Shown: positions 22,711 through 33,235 of the stretch, one piece after another
Numbering within the stretch: the first letter of the stretch is position 1
Layout of the letters: every line of letters starts with the position of its first letter
DNA from: Musa acuminata AAA Group
Lineage: Eukaryota; Streptophyta; Magnoliopsida; Zingiberales; Musaceae
Reading direction: 5' to 3'
Assembly: GCF_036884655.1 (NCBI RefSeq)
Contig: NC_088355.1
Location: 22,422,501-22,486,500 of the forward strand
Length of the DNA: 64,000 bases
Program-made: the position numbers and the translations under genes
Notes under the pieces: generated by a model
The model's input: the letters and a program-made list of their open reading frames with translations, nothing else
Database searches by the model: none
Told to the model about the DNA's origin: nothing

Positions 22711-23625
22711 CTACAACGAATTACATATATGATAAGCACTACCGGTATCTAATACCCATGTGTTATCATAAGAGTCTGACAAATGGAGACTGATCATGAA
22801 TGTACCTGAAGCTTCATCAAGCTTTTGTTTCGCCCTTTCTGCAAGGTACTCTTTGCAGTTTCTCTTCCAGTGCCCATCTTTACCACAGTGGAAGCACTGG
22901 CCTTTGTCCTTTGTTGGGTCTTTCTTAGCAACCTTTGCTTTACCTTGTTTGCCCTTGCCCTTTCCCTTCTTAAGGGACCTTTCTGCTTTCCTTTTTTTTC
23001 TGGTCTCACCAGTGTAGAGAACTGGCTTCTCTTTCTTAATAGTACTCTCTGCCTCCCTCAACATATTGAGGAGCTCTGGGAGAGTCACCTCAAGCTTGTT
23101 CATATTAAAGTTCATTATGAACTGTGAAAAGGAATCTGGTAGGGACTGAAGCATAATGTCCACACACAAGTTATCCTCTAGGACCATTCCTAGACCTGTG
23201 AGTTTCTTTATCCACTCAATCATTTTTAGGACATGGTTCTGAACCGGTGTCCCCTCAGTCATCCTAGCGCGGAAAAGGCTCTTGGATATCTCATATCGTT
23301 GAGTCCTTCCCTGTTCCTCAAACAATTTACGGACATGTAGGAGAATGGATCTGGCATCCATCTTTTCATGTTGTCTCTGTAACTCTGGAGTCATAGAGCC
23401 CAACATATAGCACTGAGCAAGAGTGGAGTCATCAATGTACTTCACGTAGCGAGCGATCTCATCCTCGCTTGCCCCTTCTTCGGGCGTAGGCATCACTGTA
23501 TCAAGGACGTACACGATTTTCTCCGCTGTGAGAACAATTCTCAAGTTACGGAGCCAATCCGTATAATTTGGACCAGTGAGGCGGTTGACATCAAGTATGC
23601 CACGTAAGGGATTTGAAAGCGACAT
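22711..23625 (-). pseudogene. C2-a gag and protease active site, closed by a TAG
   Basis: I place the start at the second Met ([11 protein letters not shown]), ATG at 23625, because that is the usual start block of this gag type; an upstream in-frame Met exists at 23649. The gag reads [15 protein letters not shown], then the capsid helices, a lysine-rich stretch and a CCHC knuckle [14 protein letters not shown]. It continues into the protease with [11 protein letters not shown] codons at 22749-22741. A TAG at 22713-22711 ends it. The pol frame resumes in the same phase. The paralogous copy at about 40855 has CAG at the matching codon. Confidence 0.9.
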
Positions 23626-25492
23626 TTTCTGAAAATAAAGATGTAGCAAAAATGAATAACATGCAGATTTTGCAAGAAATAAACTATCAAGATATGGACT
23701 TCTATCTTAATATGCTCCCACTATTTTACTAACGAGTCACGCGACACCCTCAGCACGTGAAACGGAAGTCTCCGGCAGACTTCTAGTGGGGATCAGGATC
23801 CAATCAGCGTCTTAGTGTAACCTCGAGGGACTCGACCAATCACACTAAGCCTAAAAGGTAGACAACTCTTGCCGATCACAACTCCTTGTGATTCCCGTCC
23901 TGTTCGGCCTCCGAATCACCATGGCCTCGAGGGACTCGACCAACCATGATGCTCGGTTAAGTCAACACCTTCGTTACAAGATGAGTCTGATTTGATGATA
24001 TACCCTCGAGGGACTCGACCAAGCATATCATGCCCTCAGGTCACCGGTGACATCTCTATGTCGTAAGCAAGATAGCGAATCGCGATATAGGTGAGTCTCG
24101 AGGGACTCGACCAACTCAACCTACACCGAGATTCGGTTCCTACTCATAACGATGGAAGGCCACGTGGGTCAATCTAATTGCCTCACGTTTACCGACTTAA
24201 TTTTATCGAGAGATGTTTCTATGATTTGGTCTCCTAATATGACATGTCACACATATACATATTTAATATATATCTACATCGCATGCAAATATATATACAT
24301 ATCTAGTATGTGTATAAGCAATCACACCAGATGATCATGGACCACAACCTAATATGATTAGGCCCAAGCCAGTAGGCCTAATCACTCACATCAAGATCTA
24401 TGTGTGCAACGGTGCATCTCCATGCCTTATGATCGTCCATCTCGTCCTCGTCGGTTCCGTCGACATCTTGATGCATCTCCATGCATCACGATCGTCCGTC
24501 TCGTGGGTCCCGCTATGGCTTCCACGCTCCCGCAGCGCCTCCTCATGTGATTACAACTTAATCATAGGCACGCAGGCCCGACAATAAACGAGAAATATAA
24601 CGGAGGTTCGCAGACCTCAATAATAATAATCACAAGTACACACATCACACGGTCCATGATCATCCGTCCACTCATCATACATCACATGTATAAATAATCA
24701 TCATCATGTAGGACTACTAGATAATAATAAAAATAATAATCAACTAAACCTTTTAATTAATTAATATTTTCTGAAATCAGGGATATATAGGGAATTTCTC
24801 AATTCCTAAGGTTATTTTCATAATTTGGACAAAAGACAGAAACTGGAATTTCTCAAATTCCGAGGGGGCAAAACTGTCTTTTTGCCCAGAAAACCCTAAT
24901 GCCCTTCTCCCCCTTGCTGCTGCGCCGCCGCCGCCGCCACCCTGCTGGCGGCGGCCTGTGCGGCGAGGGCGAGGGCACTGCCCTCGCCTGCAGGTGGCAC
25001 ACCCGCTGGGGTCTCAGCCGCTGCAGGTGGGCGCCCCCGCGGGCGCCGCCGCCTCCGCGGGCGGTTCTGCCCGCGAGTCAGCGCCCGCAGGTGGTGCTGT
25101 CTCGCTGGCGGCCGCCCCTGCGAGGTTTTTGCCCGTGGGAGCAGCGGCCACAGGCGCCGCTGCCCTGCGGTGCCTCAGCCCGCGCTGCTGCCCCGCGGCG
25201 CCTCTGCCCGCGGGCTCAGTGGCCGCAGGCGCTTCTACCGAGCGGGCTGCCAGCCCCGCTGGCCGCAAGCCTGCTGCAAGCAGACCGCCGGCCGGCTGCT
25301 GCAGGCATAGCGCTTGCGTATGCGCCGGCGCTGTGCTGCCTGGCTGCGGCTGCGGCTGGCTGCAGGCATGCAGATCGAGGGCAGCAACTGTTGCTGCCCT
25401 TCCTTGCTTTTGCGTCAACGATTTTGACGTCAATATTCTTCTTAAACACAACACACGCAGTTCAAAAACCAATCATTCGCACGAACAACCTG
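23626..25492 (-). other. C2-a leader between primer site and gag
   Basis: This is about 1.9 kb without convincing genes. Three parts can be seen: a segment with four copies of a TTGGTCGAGTCCCTCGAGG motif (23821-24114), an AT-rich part (24200-24890), and a very GC-rich low-complexity part (about 24899-25400). Open frames up to 253 codons occur on both strands of the GC-rich part and overlap each other, as expected from composition alone. Confidence 0.7.
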
Positions 25493-25504
25493 GCTCTGAT
25501 ACCA
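25493..25504 (-). other. Primer-binding site of C2-a
   Basis: On the - strand TGGTATCAGAGC occurs one base after the LTR end, a 12/12 match to the plant initiator-Met tRNA primer site. Confidence 0.92.
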
Positions 25505-25505
25505 C

Positions 25506-27000
25506 TGTTGGGAAATCATAGGGGGCGACATCATATGCGCTGCGGAAGAACAAGAAAACAAAAATCCCCGATTCCCAAAAAGATGTTCATCGTCGTGCGA
25601 AGATTGGTGCGCAAAATCCGCAAAAAACACAAAACTACGTATAAAGATTGTGTTACATAGGGAGATCGTATATCCCTGTTTCCTTGCAGATCCTTAGGAG
25701 AGGGTGAAGGAGGTCAAGCGTCCTCCTCTCTAGCGGTGATCCACACAGCAGGGTTGCGACGACGCTCCTCAAAACTCCAGGCCTACTCTGAGGGGGAGAG
25801 GGAGAGGAGAATAGGAAGGGCAAGCAAAGACTCTAGCCTATGAGGCTATGAATCCCTCCTATCTATAGAGATCCCGTGTCAAAACCCTAATGGGTCCTTT
25901 CCCTAGTGGGTATTGGATCTGCATCCAATAAGACAAGGGCTCCGTCGGATATCTCATATCCGAACCTCTACTCATCGCAATGCCTACCATATGTGTGTGA
26001 CCCTCTAGGCCCAATATCGAGCTGGCCGTGAGTCATACCTGTCAGAACTCCTTCTAACTCAGTGAATTATTATCTCTGTAATAATTCACTCGACTCATCG
26101 ACTACGGAAGTACTATGCCACTACGCCGTAGTCCCCAGACGATACAGGGGAATCCAATCCATTGGACCTGTCTGTCCTCAGTTACCATGTACCTATAGTC
26201 CCTCATCCATCTAATATCCCAGAGACCGTATATCGAGCATGGTGCTGTCAGACCCATACGGTTTCTACTCGAGTCTCGCTCTAATCGGATTCTCCCGGAG
26301 AACTCTTTCTCTCTCAACCCGAATGACCCTGGCCAGGGATTTGTCTGAGCAAGAACACATGGGATATTCCTCTCATGATACCGAGAGTGGATGATCCTCT
26401 ATCGACACTCAATAGCCCTCGTAAGGTCGACTACCACTCCCAATGACCAACTGTACTAGATCTGGGAACAGCCAAACCTATAAGTCTGGTATCAAAGAGT
26501 GGAGCACTCATACAGGACATCCTTGGTGTCTCAAGTCTAAGAACCAGATACACCACTAGGACTACGGAATCGTTGTCTGACAATAAGGCATCATCAACCA
26601 TCCAGCATTCCGTAAGCGGATCAATCAGTGAACTCATTCTCCAATGAGCACCTGTACTATATCCCTAGTGTCCCTACACGAGCAGCTATGAGACCAGCTG
26701 CATCCATCATATGGACGGGTATACAGCACACCAGTCTATCCGGTTATCACGATGTCCCTCTCGAGTAACTTATGACCGGGATTATTTAGGATATGTGTTT
26801 AAAGGTGAATCGATCTCATTATCGTGATCTCATCACGATCCGATTCCCATTGCACAAATCCAAGGACATCACAATATATATGCATTTATGCAATAGTTAT
26901 AAAGTGATATACGCCAAAATATAATAAGCAAAAAGATTCTGTATCAAGTCACACGTGCCATCACTCACGTGATTGGCTTGCTGGGCACTTATGACTAGCA
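25506..27000 (-). repeat. C2-a 5' LTR (1,495 bp)
   Basis: On the - strand it begins TGCTAGTCATAAGTGCCC and ends GATTTCCCAACA, giving TG...CA termini. The primer site directly after it fixes the 3' boundary. The 5' boundary is where S LTR sequence resumes at 27001. Short open frames inside (for example 26102-26317) are not genes. No second LTR is present for dating. Confidence 0.85.
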
Positions 27001-27040
27001 AATTCACCCCCCCCTCTTAGTGCTGCTCCGATCCTGACAT
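27001..27040 (+). repeat. S LTR 3' tip
   Basis: AATTCACCCCCCCCTCTTAG followed by TGCTGCTCCGATCCTGACA is the characteristic S LTR 3' end on the + strand. Only 40 bp remain between C2-a and G1-b. Confidence 0.75.
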
Positions 27041-27408
27041 CTTCCAGGCAAATCTCCAGCAAATGCTCAGCCATATTAGTATCCACATCTCCAGAAGGAT
27101 GAAATAGAAAGGATTATAAAAGAGATGCTCAAAACAGGAGTTATTCGGCCATGTTGCAGCCCCTACTCTTCACCGGTGCTCCTCATACGAAAGAAGGATG
27201 GAATATGACGATTATGTGTTGATTACCGAGCTTTCAATGGTATAACCATCAAGGATAAATATCATATTCCTGTAGTAGATGAATTGCTAAGGGAGCACAA
27301 ATCTTCACAAAGCTAGACCTTTGATCCGGGTACATCAAATATGAGTGTGCGAAGAAGACATAACGAAAACCACCTTTTGAACACACAACAACCACTGTGA
27401 ATTTTTGC
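27041..27408 (+). pseudogene. G1-b reverse transcriptase N-terminal remnant
   Basis: It starts at the SPANAQPY-like block before the fingers and shows the [18 protein letters not shown] block, then a TGA in place of the tryptophan after GI, and VDYRAFNGI. The LDL segment follows in a shifted frame. At about 27378 it jumps, as in G1-a, straight to the HTTTTVNFC segment. The catalytic palm is missing. Confidence 0.82.
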
Positions 27409-28160
27409 TTACTTCTACAAAAGGTGGAATATCTTGGATATATCATATCATGGGAAGGTGTGATGGTGGACCCCTTCAAAATTGAAGCAATACAAAACTG
27501 GTCTACCTCGAGGAACATAAAATTGCTACAGGGCTTTCTAGGTTTAATAGGCTACTACCGTAAGTTCATGAAAAACTATGGAAAGATCAATGCACCACTT
27601 ACTTTCTTATTGGAAAAAGATGTCTTCCAATGGTTGAACAGAGCCTCCGTTGCCTTCGACAAACTTAAGGCAGCCATGACGACGACGCCGGTGCTAACAC
27701 TACTAGATTTCAATCGACCCTTCATTATTGAGGCCGACGCATCTGGAGTCAGAATTGGAGCCATTCTCATGCAAGATGGTCGACCACTCGCATGCACTAG
27801 TAAAACATTAACTCCCTCGCATCAAAATAAGTCAATATATGAAAAGGAGATGCTCGCCATTATGAGCGTAGCAACGAGGTGGAGACCTTACTTGATTGAT
27901 CGACGATTTTAAATTAAAACCGACCATAAAAGCCTCAAGTATTTTTTGGAGCGAAAGATATCATCCCCTAAGCAGCAAAAATGGGTAATAAGACTTCTTG
28001 GATTTGATTATGAAATAACTTACAAAAACAGGAAAGAGAATGTTCTTATAGATGCGCTTTCGCAACTACCCGAGCAAGCTGAAGTTTCGGCCATTTCACT
28101 TCCGACCAACGACTTTCTTGAGGATATTAAGATGGAATGGCAGGAAGATTCAGAGACTAG
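27409..28160 (+). pseudogene. G1-b connection and RNase H
   Basis: One frame of 171 codons covers VEYLGYIISWEG, DPFKIEAIQNW, LQGFLGLIGYYRKF, FNRPFIIEADASGV, GAILMQDGRPLACTSK and KEMLAIM. It stops at 27910-27912 and resumes through SLKYFLERKISSP, LLGFDYEITY and ALSQLPEQAEVSAIS. The Asp-rich EADAS block and the TDH block of the RNase H are recognisable. This is the best-kept RNase H of the G1 copies. Confidence 0.85.
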
Positions 28161-28538
28161 TAAGATTATAAAAAAATTGGAGGAAGCACCAAGCTCCGTA
28201 GCTCATTACAATTGGGACACAAAAGAATTACACTATAAGGGATGCATTGTGCTTATGAGAAATTCTACTTGCATCTTCACGAGCATATTTTGGACAAAAT
28301 TATTTCATATGTAGGGTACTAAATTGAAAAAGAGTATGGCATATCACCCATAAATCAATGGTCAGACAAAAGTTGTAAAGAGGTGCTTGGAGACAGCCCA
28401 AAGCCACCCACCAAATATGACTACCCAAGGAGAACTTCAGACTTAGCCAAGTGCCATTATTGATCGACGGATTGTGACTCGACGATGACGATCTACTACT
28501 GAATTGCTAATACAGTAGGCAAACCTACTAACAGAAGA
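28161..28538 (+). pseudogene. G1-b integrase remnant and tether, up to the insertion
   Basis: Sequence [20 protein letters not shown] is followed by the FWTKLFHM block and a stop at 28312-28314. Then come GTKLKKSMAYHP and a degenerate form of the DGQTEVVN block. It jumps to the [13 protein letters not shown] tether and ELLIQ before the solo LTR insertion. The integrase is deleted at the same two points as in G1-a. Confidence 0.8.
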
Positions 28539-31046
28539 TGTAACATCCCTCATTTCTGAATTTTCGTATAAGTTTCAAATTGTAATGTAAGTATATATTT
28601 TAAGTTTGATAAAATTTCAAAGTATGAATCTGAGAACTTATTCATAAGAGTTGGAGGATTTGTTAAAGAAAAATCTGAGGACCTATATGTAAACCCTGAG
28701 GACCTAATCGAAAATATAATAAATACAAGGACTAAATTGCAAAATATACAAAATGACAAATCCCACCATTTAAGCCTCTCTGCCTTCGTTCATAAGGAAG
28801 CAGAGAAGGCAGCTGCATGGATGATCAGGGAAAGAAAGAAAAGAAGAAGAAGAAGAAGAAGAAAGGAAGAAGAAGAAAAAATTGGGGCTTTAAGGTTTCT
28901 TGCTCAAATCTTTTCACTTGGCGTCAAAATTCTCAAAGGCAAGTGTTCTAACCCCATCCTACAGAATTATTAGCCTTTGATCTCATATTTGTTCTGAATT
29001 ATTTGAAAGATTTCAGCCTAGAACCGGATATTTCTCTTGTTAAGATACAAAAATCATGGATCTGAAATTTTTCAGTAAACTGACCCCTATACATTGCTTC
29101 AGCCATAATTTTCAGTACCGAATATGGATTTAGGCAGGACCTTATTTATTTGAATGTAGACTCTTATACCTTCCATTTGACATGAATTTGAAAAATTTGG
29201 ACTCCGAATACTTACCCAAACGTCTGTTTCAAATGAGCCTATGGATGCTGCAAAACAGGGATCAAGATTTCTGACCTTTAGATACTAAAATACCTATAAG
29301 ATCCTGTTGGAAATTCTGATTTGTACAAAACTGACTTCATTCGAAACTAGACTTGTAAACCTTTCTTTTGACACATAGAGTGATAAATTTGGAATTCATA
29401 TGCTTATCCTGTTATCTGTTGAACCCGACCCTATGAATTCTATAGAATAGTGATTTTGTTTTGACCTTTGATTACTAAATCCATGGTAACTCCGTGTTGG
29501 AAACCCTGTTTCATATGAAATTTGTTCCATCAGAATATAGATTGATATATAGTTCGACCATAGCTTTCTTGGGGGTATTGGAGCATAATTGATATTATGA
29601 AGTATTTGTTCGATGTGCCACTTGAATTCTGTCAGAAATCCAGCTTTGGTCGATTTCGCGTATTCTGTTCCATTCCTTTGGATTTTGAATTCATCTAACC
29701 TTCTTATTTGAATTGAGCTAAATATGATTGCTTCGAATCCTTGTTTAATCTTTCTTTCAATTTCATTCCAAATTTTAATACATTTGTGAGAGATTTGTTC
29801 CTTGCATCGTATTGTCTCGAAAAGGCACATGTACGTTTTGTTATTCCATGTGTGCTTCCGATATATGCTACTTATTGTTAAAACTGCCCTCTTGTACTCT
29901 GGTGTTGTGGGATTGTCCGAACCTTTGCCAGAAATGATAATGGGTATGTGTTTAGAGCCTACGATGCTCTGCCGGCCCCCTTTGGCTTCACCTAGACGTG
30001 GGTGGATGGAGCTCCCAGACGTGGGAGACTTTTGTCTGGTGGTCATTCAGAAATGGATGAATCACGTTCTGTCTGAGGTCCCACTACACCTTCTGTATGT
30101 TTGATATGATATCCAGAGCTTTGGTTATGTGTTTCTATACATGCTTTGGATAAGAACGATATGATTGCAATGTCAAAGACGACGTTTGAGCCTCTGTATA
30201 GTATTTGTTATTGATATGCTCTGAAATGTTTCATTCACTATTGATATGCTTCGAATTGTTCCATATGCCGTTGATATGCTCCGGAACATTTCATACTCTA
30301 TTGATAAACTCCGAAATGTTTCATTTATTACTAACATGCTCCAATTACTCTATACCCCATCTGTTATGAACCAAGTATGTTTGATTGAAATGACCTTGTG
30401 ATTCTGCACCTAATGATATTATGTCTATGAGTTCTTATATCCTGCCTTGTATTGTAAAACTTTATCTCTTTGGAAATTGTCCTCTTTTGATATGGATATG
30501 TTAGTCACTTGCTGAGCTCTATATGCTCACCCCGTTGTTGATAAATTTTTCAGGATAGCGTATCGCTTGCTTAAATATTAAGATTGGGCTGAGGTAGTGG
30601 AAAGTTTAGAAGATTTTGGGCAGATCTTTATTAGCATATATGTATTTTTTGTATAAGCCACTCTACATCTAATGAAATGTTGACGATGAATCTAAACCTG
30701 TGGATTTTGTGTAAGTTAAAGGATCTCTCATGTTTAGGATTTTGGAATGTTAAGTTAAATTCATGTAATGATATGAACTTATGGTTATCGTTGGTTTGGT
30801 GACTGCATAGACTTCCCCACTTGTGAATTTATGTTGTGGTTATTATTTTGATGAGTTGAGTTCAGATTGTATGAATTATCGAGTGATGTGTGGTATGTTT
30901 ATGAACTGCACAGGGTTATAAATTTGTAGACTATAGAGGTGAAATCTTGATCTGAATGTTTTCTTAGTGACCTCAAATGTGTGTTTGGATCCTGGATTAG
31001 TTGTGATAAAAATTTTAATATTGTCGATATTTTGAGGGGCTTGACA
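28539..31046 (+). mobile_element. Solo G2-type LTR (2,508 bp) with 5-bp target duplication
   Basis: It starts TGTAACATCCCTCATTTC and ends GAGGGGCTTGACA. The bases GAAGA flank both sides (28534-28538 and 31047-31051), and removing LTR plus one copy restores the G1 chromodomain sequence. A GAA-rich tract lies at 28842-28878. The middle part matches LTRs A and B in reverse, but the start differs, so it belongs to a second G2 subfamily. The 216-codon antisense frame at 29396-30046 is not accepted as a gene. Confidence 0.93.
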
Positions 31047-31147
31047 GAAGATGCCACTTGGGAGAACTACGATGACTTGAAGATCAAATTCCCAAAATTC
31101 ATGAATCGTCAGCCTCAAGGACAAGGCTGATTTGAAGAGGGTGGGTT
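31047..31147 (+). pseudogene. G1-b chromodomain tail
   Basis: After the target duplication the frame continues EDATWENYDDLKIKFPKF and NRQPQGQG to a TGA, followed by the GAAGAGGGTGGG purine tract that precedes the LTR. It is the continuation of the tail interrupted at 28538. Confidence 0.85.
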
Positions 31148-31565
31148 TGTTAGGACTCTAGCTAGGAGTGTCCTAATCGAGAGGGACATTCATGTAAAAC
31201 CTACCTAAGCCGACCCCTATTAAAGAGGTAAAGTGGCCGGCTAGGGTTAGAAGGTTATTTCTTAGAGAAGAATAAGGAGTTGTAAAGGAATATGAGTCCT
31301 AATAGGAATTAGTTAGAAGTAAGAGTCTTGAGCAGGAGTCATATTAGAGCTGGTTAGAAGTAGGAGTCTTAAGTAAGAGTCCTATTAGGAGTTAGGGTTT
31401 AGAAGCCCTATAAATAGTCATGTATTTCACCTCTTTTCATAAGCAATAGATGAATCTTTCCTGCAGCCTTTGAGCAGCAACTTGGAGGGAGGAAGCCCTA
31501 TAAAGTTCCAAGGAGGCCGATCCCCTAAAGAGATCAACCCCAAGTTTAGAATCTGCAAGGGTTCT
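31148..31565 (+). repeat. G1-b LTR
   Basis: It begins TGTTAGGACTCTAGC, carries the TATA box at 31409-31416, and contains the single-arm form of the segment duplicated in G1-a. It ends at GGGTTCTA, where LINE-D sequence begins; the terminal ACA is lost. Confidence 0.85.
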
Positions 31566-32653
31566 ATCTCATGGGAAATTTCTGTTATGGAAGGCTCAGA
31601 CATTATAGGAAGAGGTAAAGTTTTGGATTTGTCCTTCTGTCCGTAGTGTTGTCCTTGCGAGTAGGAATGCTCAAAAGTCTTCATGACCAATGGTGCTACT
31701 GCCATTAGAGAAGACTCGCTTTGTTGATGAGGCCCTTGACGTGGTCGAAAGACCTTTGTGGTCGGTTTTGGAGTTTGCTGACAAGCTCCATTTGCATGAC
31801 CAAAAGATAAGCAATGCTGACATCATTATGGCTTCCAAGAATATGAGACATGTACTTTCCGAGTGTTCCCATCAAGATCACGATAGAAAACCTCATTAGG
31901 AAGATCTTCGTCGGAAGAAACCAATACACATGCTCGTGCGAATGCTAATATCGTCTGAGCTGCTATTGCTTTGTCGATGTAGAGTGGCTGTCCCAGAGTG
32001 CTGCGTAACTTTGCAATAAAACGTTGACTCCAAAGATGTAGAGGAAGACCTTAAAAGGATACCCATAATAGAATAGAATGTAGGCTATCTAACTCCAAAC
32101 TGACATCAGGAGACCAGCGTCGTATAATCATTGGATGGCCGCGAATAGTCCAGAATCCTTCGAGGACCCATTGCAAATATTCTTCAGAGTATAGCTTGCA
32201 AACAAAGAATCCGTTCTCCAGCATATGAAGATCAAATGACGATATTCCCCATCGAGTTTTGATAAATGACGATAGTGGGAAATAAGATGTTTTGAGAACT
32301 ACCACATAGCCAACAATCGCTATAGACCATGTCTCACTAAGCTCTACTGAATCAACTATCTCGTATACAGCAATCTACTTATCAGCATGAACTTATGGAG
32401 TAAAGAATTCCAAGCTTAGATCCGGACTTCCAACCGGAGCCTTGAAGAGGCTAGTCCAAGGCCGAGGGTCACTGGAAATGCGAGCAGGCTGCCGCGATCT
32501 AGAGCGCGACCTACTTCGATGCTGCTTTGTCGAAGGAGTTTCTCTCTTGAGAGGATATGGTGGAGGAGCAAACTGAGGGGTAATGGTAGGGAGTCTTGCC
32601 ATCGTATCAACCCTCCCGCCACCGTCGCTAGCCCTAGGGGTCGTTATTGCCAT
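31566..32653 (-). pseudogene. LINE-D ORF1 (DUF4283-type RNA-binding protein), fragmentary
   Basis: It starts MAITTPRASDGGGRVD. An arginine/serine run RSRSRSRSR lies at residues 46-54 (32492-32518). After a stop near 32393 the DUF4283-like region follows: SSFIKTRWGISSFDLHM, YSEEYLQWVLEGFWT, HPMIIRRWSPDVSLELDSL. Later parts, including a serine/lysine-rich region, are visible to 31566 in shifted frames. The corresponding LINE-B ORF1 shows a zinc knuckle, and the homologous stretch here (about 31780) is damaged. ORF1 proteins of plant L1 elements bind the element RNA. Confidence 0.75.
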
Positions 32654-33235
32654 GTTTGATCCCTCTTCTGGTCGCCGCTACAGAATCGTCGTCATAGGGA
32701 AAAGCCACCGTCGTAGTATATCATATCGCCGCTACAGTACCATCGCCCTAGGGAGATATGGTCGCTGCTATAATATCGTCGCCCTTGGGGAGAAGTCGAC
32801 TCTGTAGGAGATCCGATCACCACTACAGTAGGGGAGATCAGATCGTTGCTACAGTACCATCGCCCGTGGGAGAAAGCCAATGCTGCAGGAGTCAGGTCGC
32901 CCTAGTTCTGGTCGCCGCTACAGTGTCATCGCCGCCACAGTACCGTCACCCTAGATCTGGTCGCTGCTACAGTGTCGTCGCCTCCACAGTACCATCGCCT
33001 TAGATCTAGTCGCTGCTACAGTATCGTCACCGCCACTACAGTACCGTCGCCCTAGGGAGATCTGATCGCCGCTACAGTGTCATTGCCCGTCGCCTGCGGG
33101 AGAAAGCCGGCGCTACAGGAGTCAGATCGCCCTAGGGAGATATGGTCGCCGCTATAGTGTCGTCGCCGCTACAGTACTGTCGCCCTAGATCTGGTCGTCG
33201 CCGCCACAGTACCGTCCCAGTACCGCCACAATCTC
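32654..33235 (-). repeat. LINE-D 5' leader with tandem-like units
   Basis: GC-rich degenerate units built from CTACAGT(A/G)TCGTCGCC and CCTAGGGAGATCTGATC recur more than ten times in plus orientation. Equivalent leaders precede LINE-B and LINE-C. No protein is implied; short open frames here follow the repeat period. Confidence 0.8.

Larger units (their letters stand above)
19977..27000 (-). mobile_element. C2-a: Ty1/copia element with 5' LTR, leader and nearly open gag-pol
   Basis: Read on the - strand: 5' LTR (27000-25506), primer site (25504-25493), a leader of about 1.9 kb, gag, protease, integrase, reverse transcriptase, RNase H. The last part of RNase H and the whole 3' LTR are missing; an S LTR piece abuts at 19976. 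It is the best-preserved coding region of the window. The LTR length and gag type would suit several copia lineages (for instance Tork or Angela), so lineage is not assigned. Confidence 0.9.
27041..31565 (+). mobile_element. G1-b: deleted chromovirus, split by a solo G2 LTR
   Basis: G1 sequence runs 27041-28538, resumes at 31047, and ends within its LTR at 31565. The order is reverse transcriptase piece, RNase H, integrase remnant, chromodomain, LTR, with the same internal deletion points as G1-a. The interruption is a solo LTR with a clean 5-bp duplication, so the host frame can be followed across it. The LTR loses its last few bases (CTAACA) at the junction with LINE-D. Confidence 0.88.
31566..33235 (-). 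mobile_element. LINE-D: 5' half of an L1-like LINE
   Basis: On the - strand this is a GC-rich repeated leader (33235-32654), then ORF1 from the ATG at 32653. The rest of ORF1 after about 31566 and all of ORF2 are absent. A LINE with only its 5' half must have lost its 3' end after insertion, since normal LINE truncation removes the 5' end. It adjoins the G1-b LTR on the left and an S LTR on the right. Confidence 0.8.

Noticed and set aside
25493..25504. tRNA gene suggested by the initiator-Met-like sequence
   Set aside because: Only the 12-base primer-binding complement is present; no cloverleaf sequence surrounds it. The same applies at 2761, 10511, 13889 and 18144.
24899..25660. 253-codon open frame on the + strand in the GC-rich block, with a 187-codon frame overlapping
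   Set aside because: It is antisense to C2-a in its untranslated leader, lies in low-complexity GC-rich DNA, and overlaps open frames on both strands. Proline, alanine and arginine richness follows from base composition. No domain is recognisable.
29396..30046. 216-codon open frame on the - strand
   Set aside because: It lies wholly inside the solo G2 LTR, has no recognisable domain, and the paralogous LTR at 41715-43559 has an insertion and indels across the same place.
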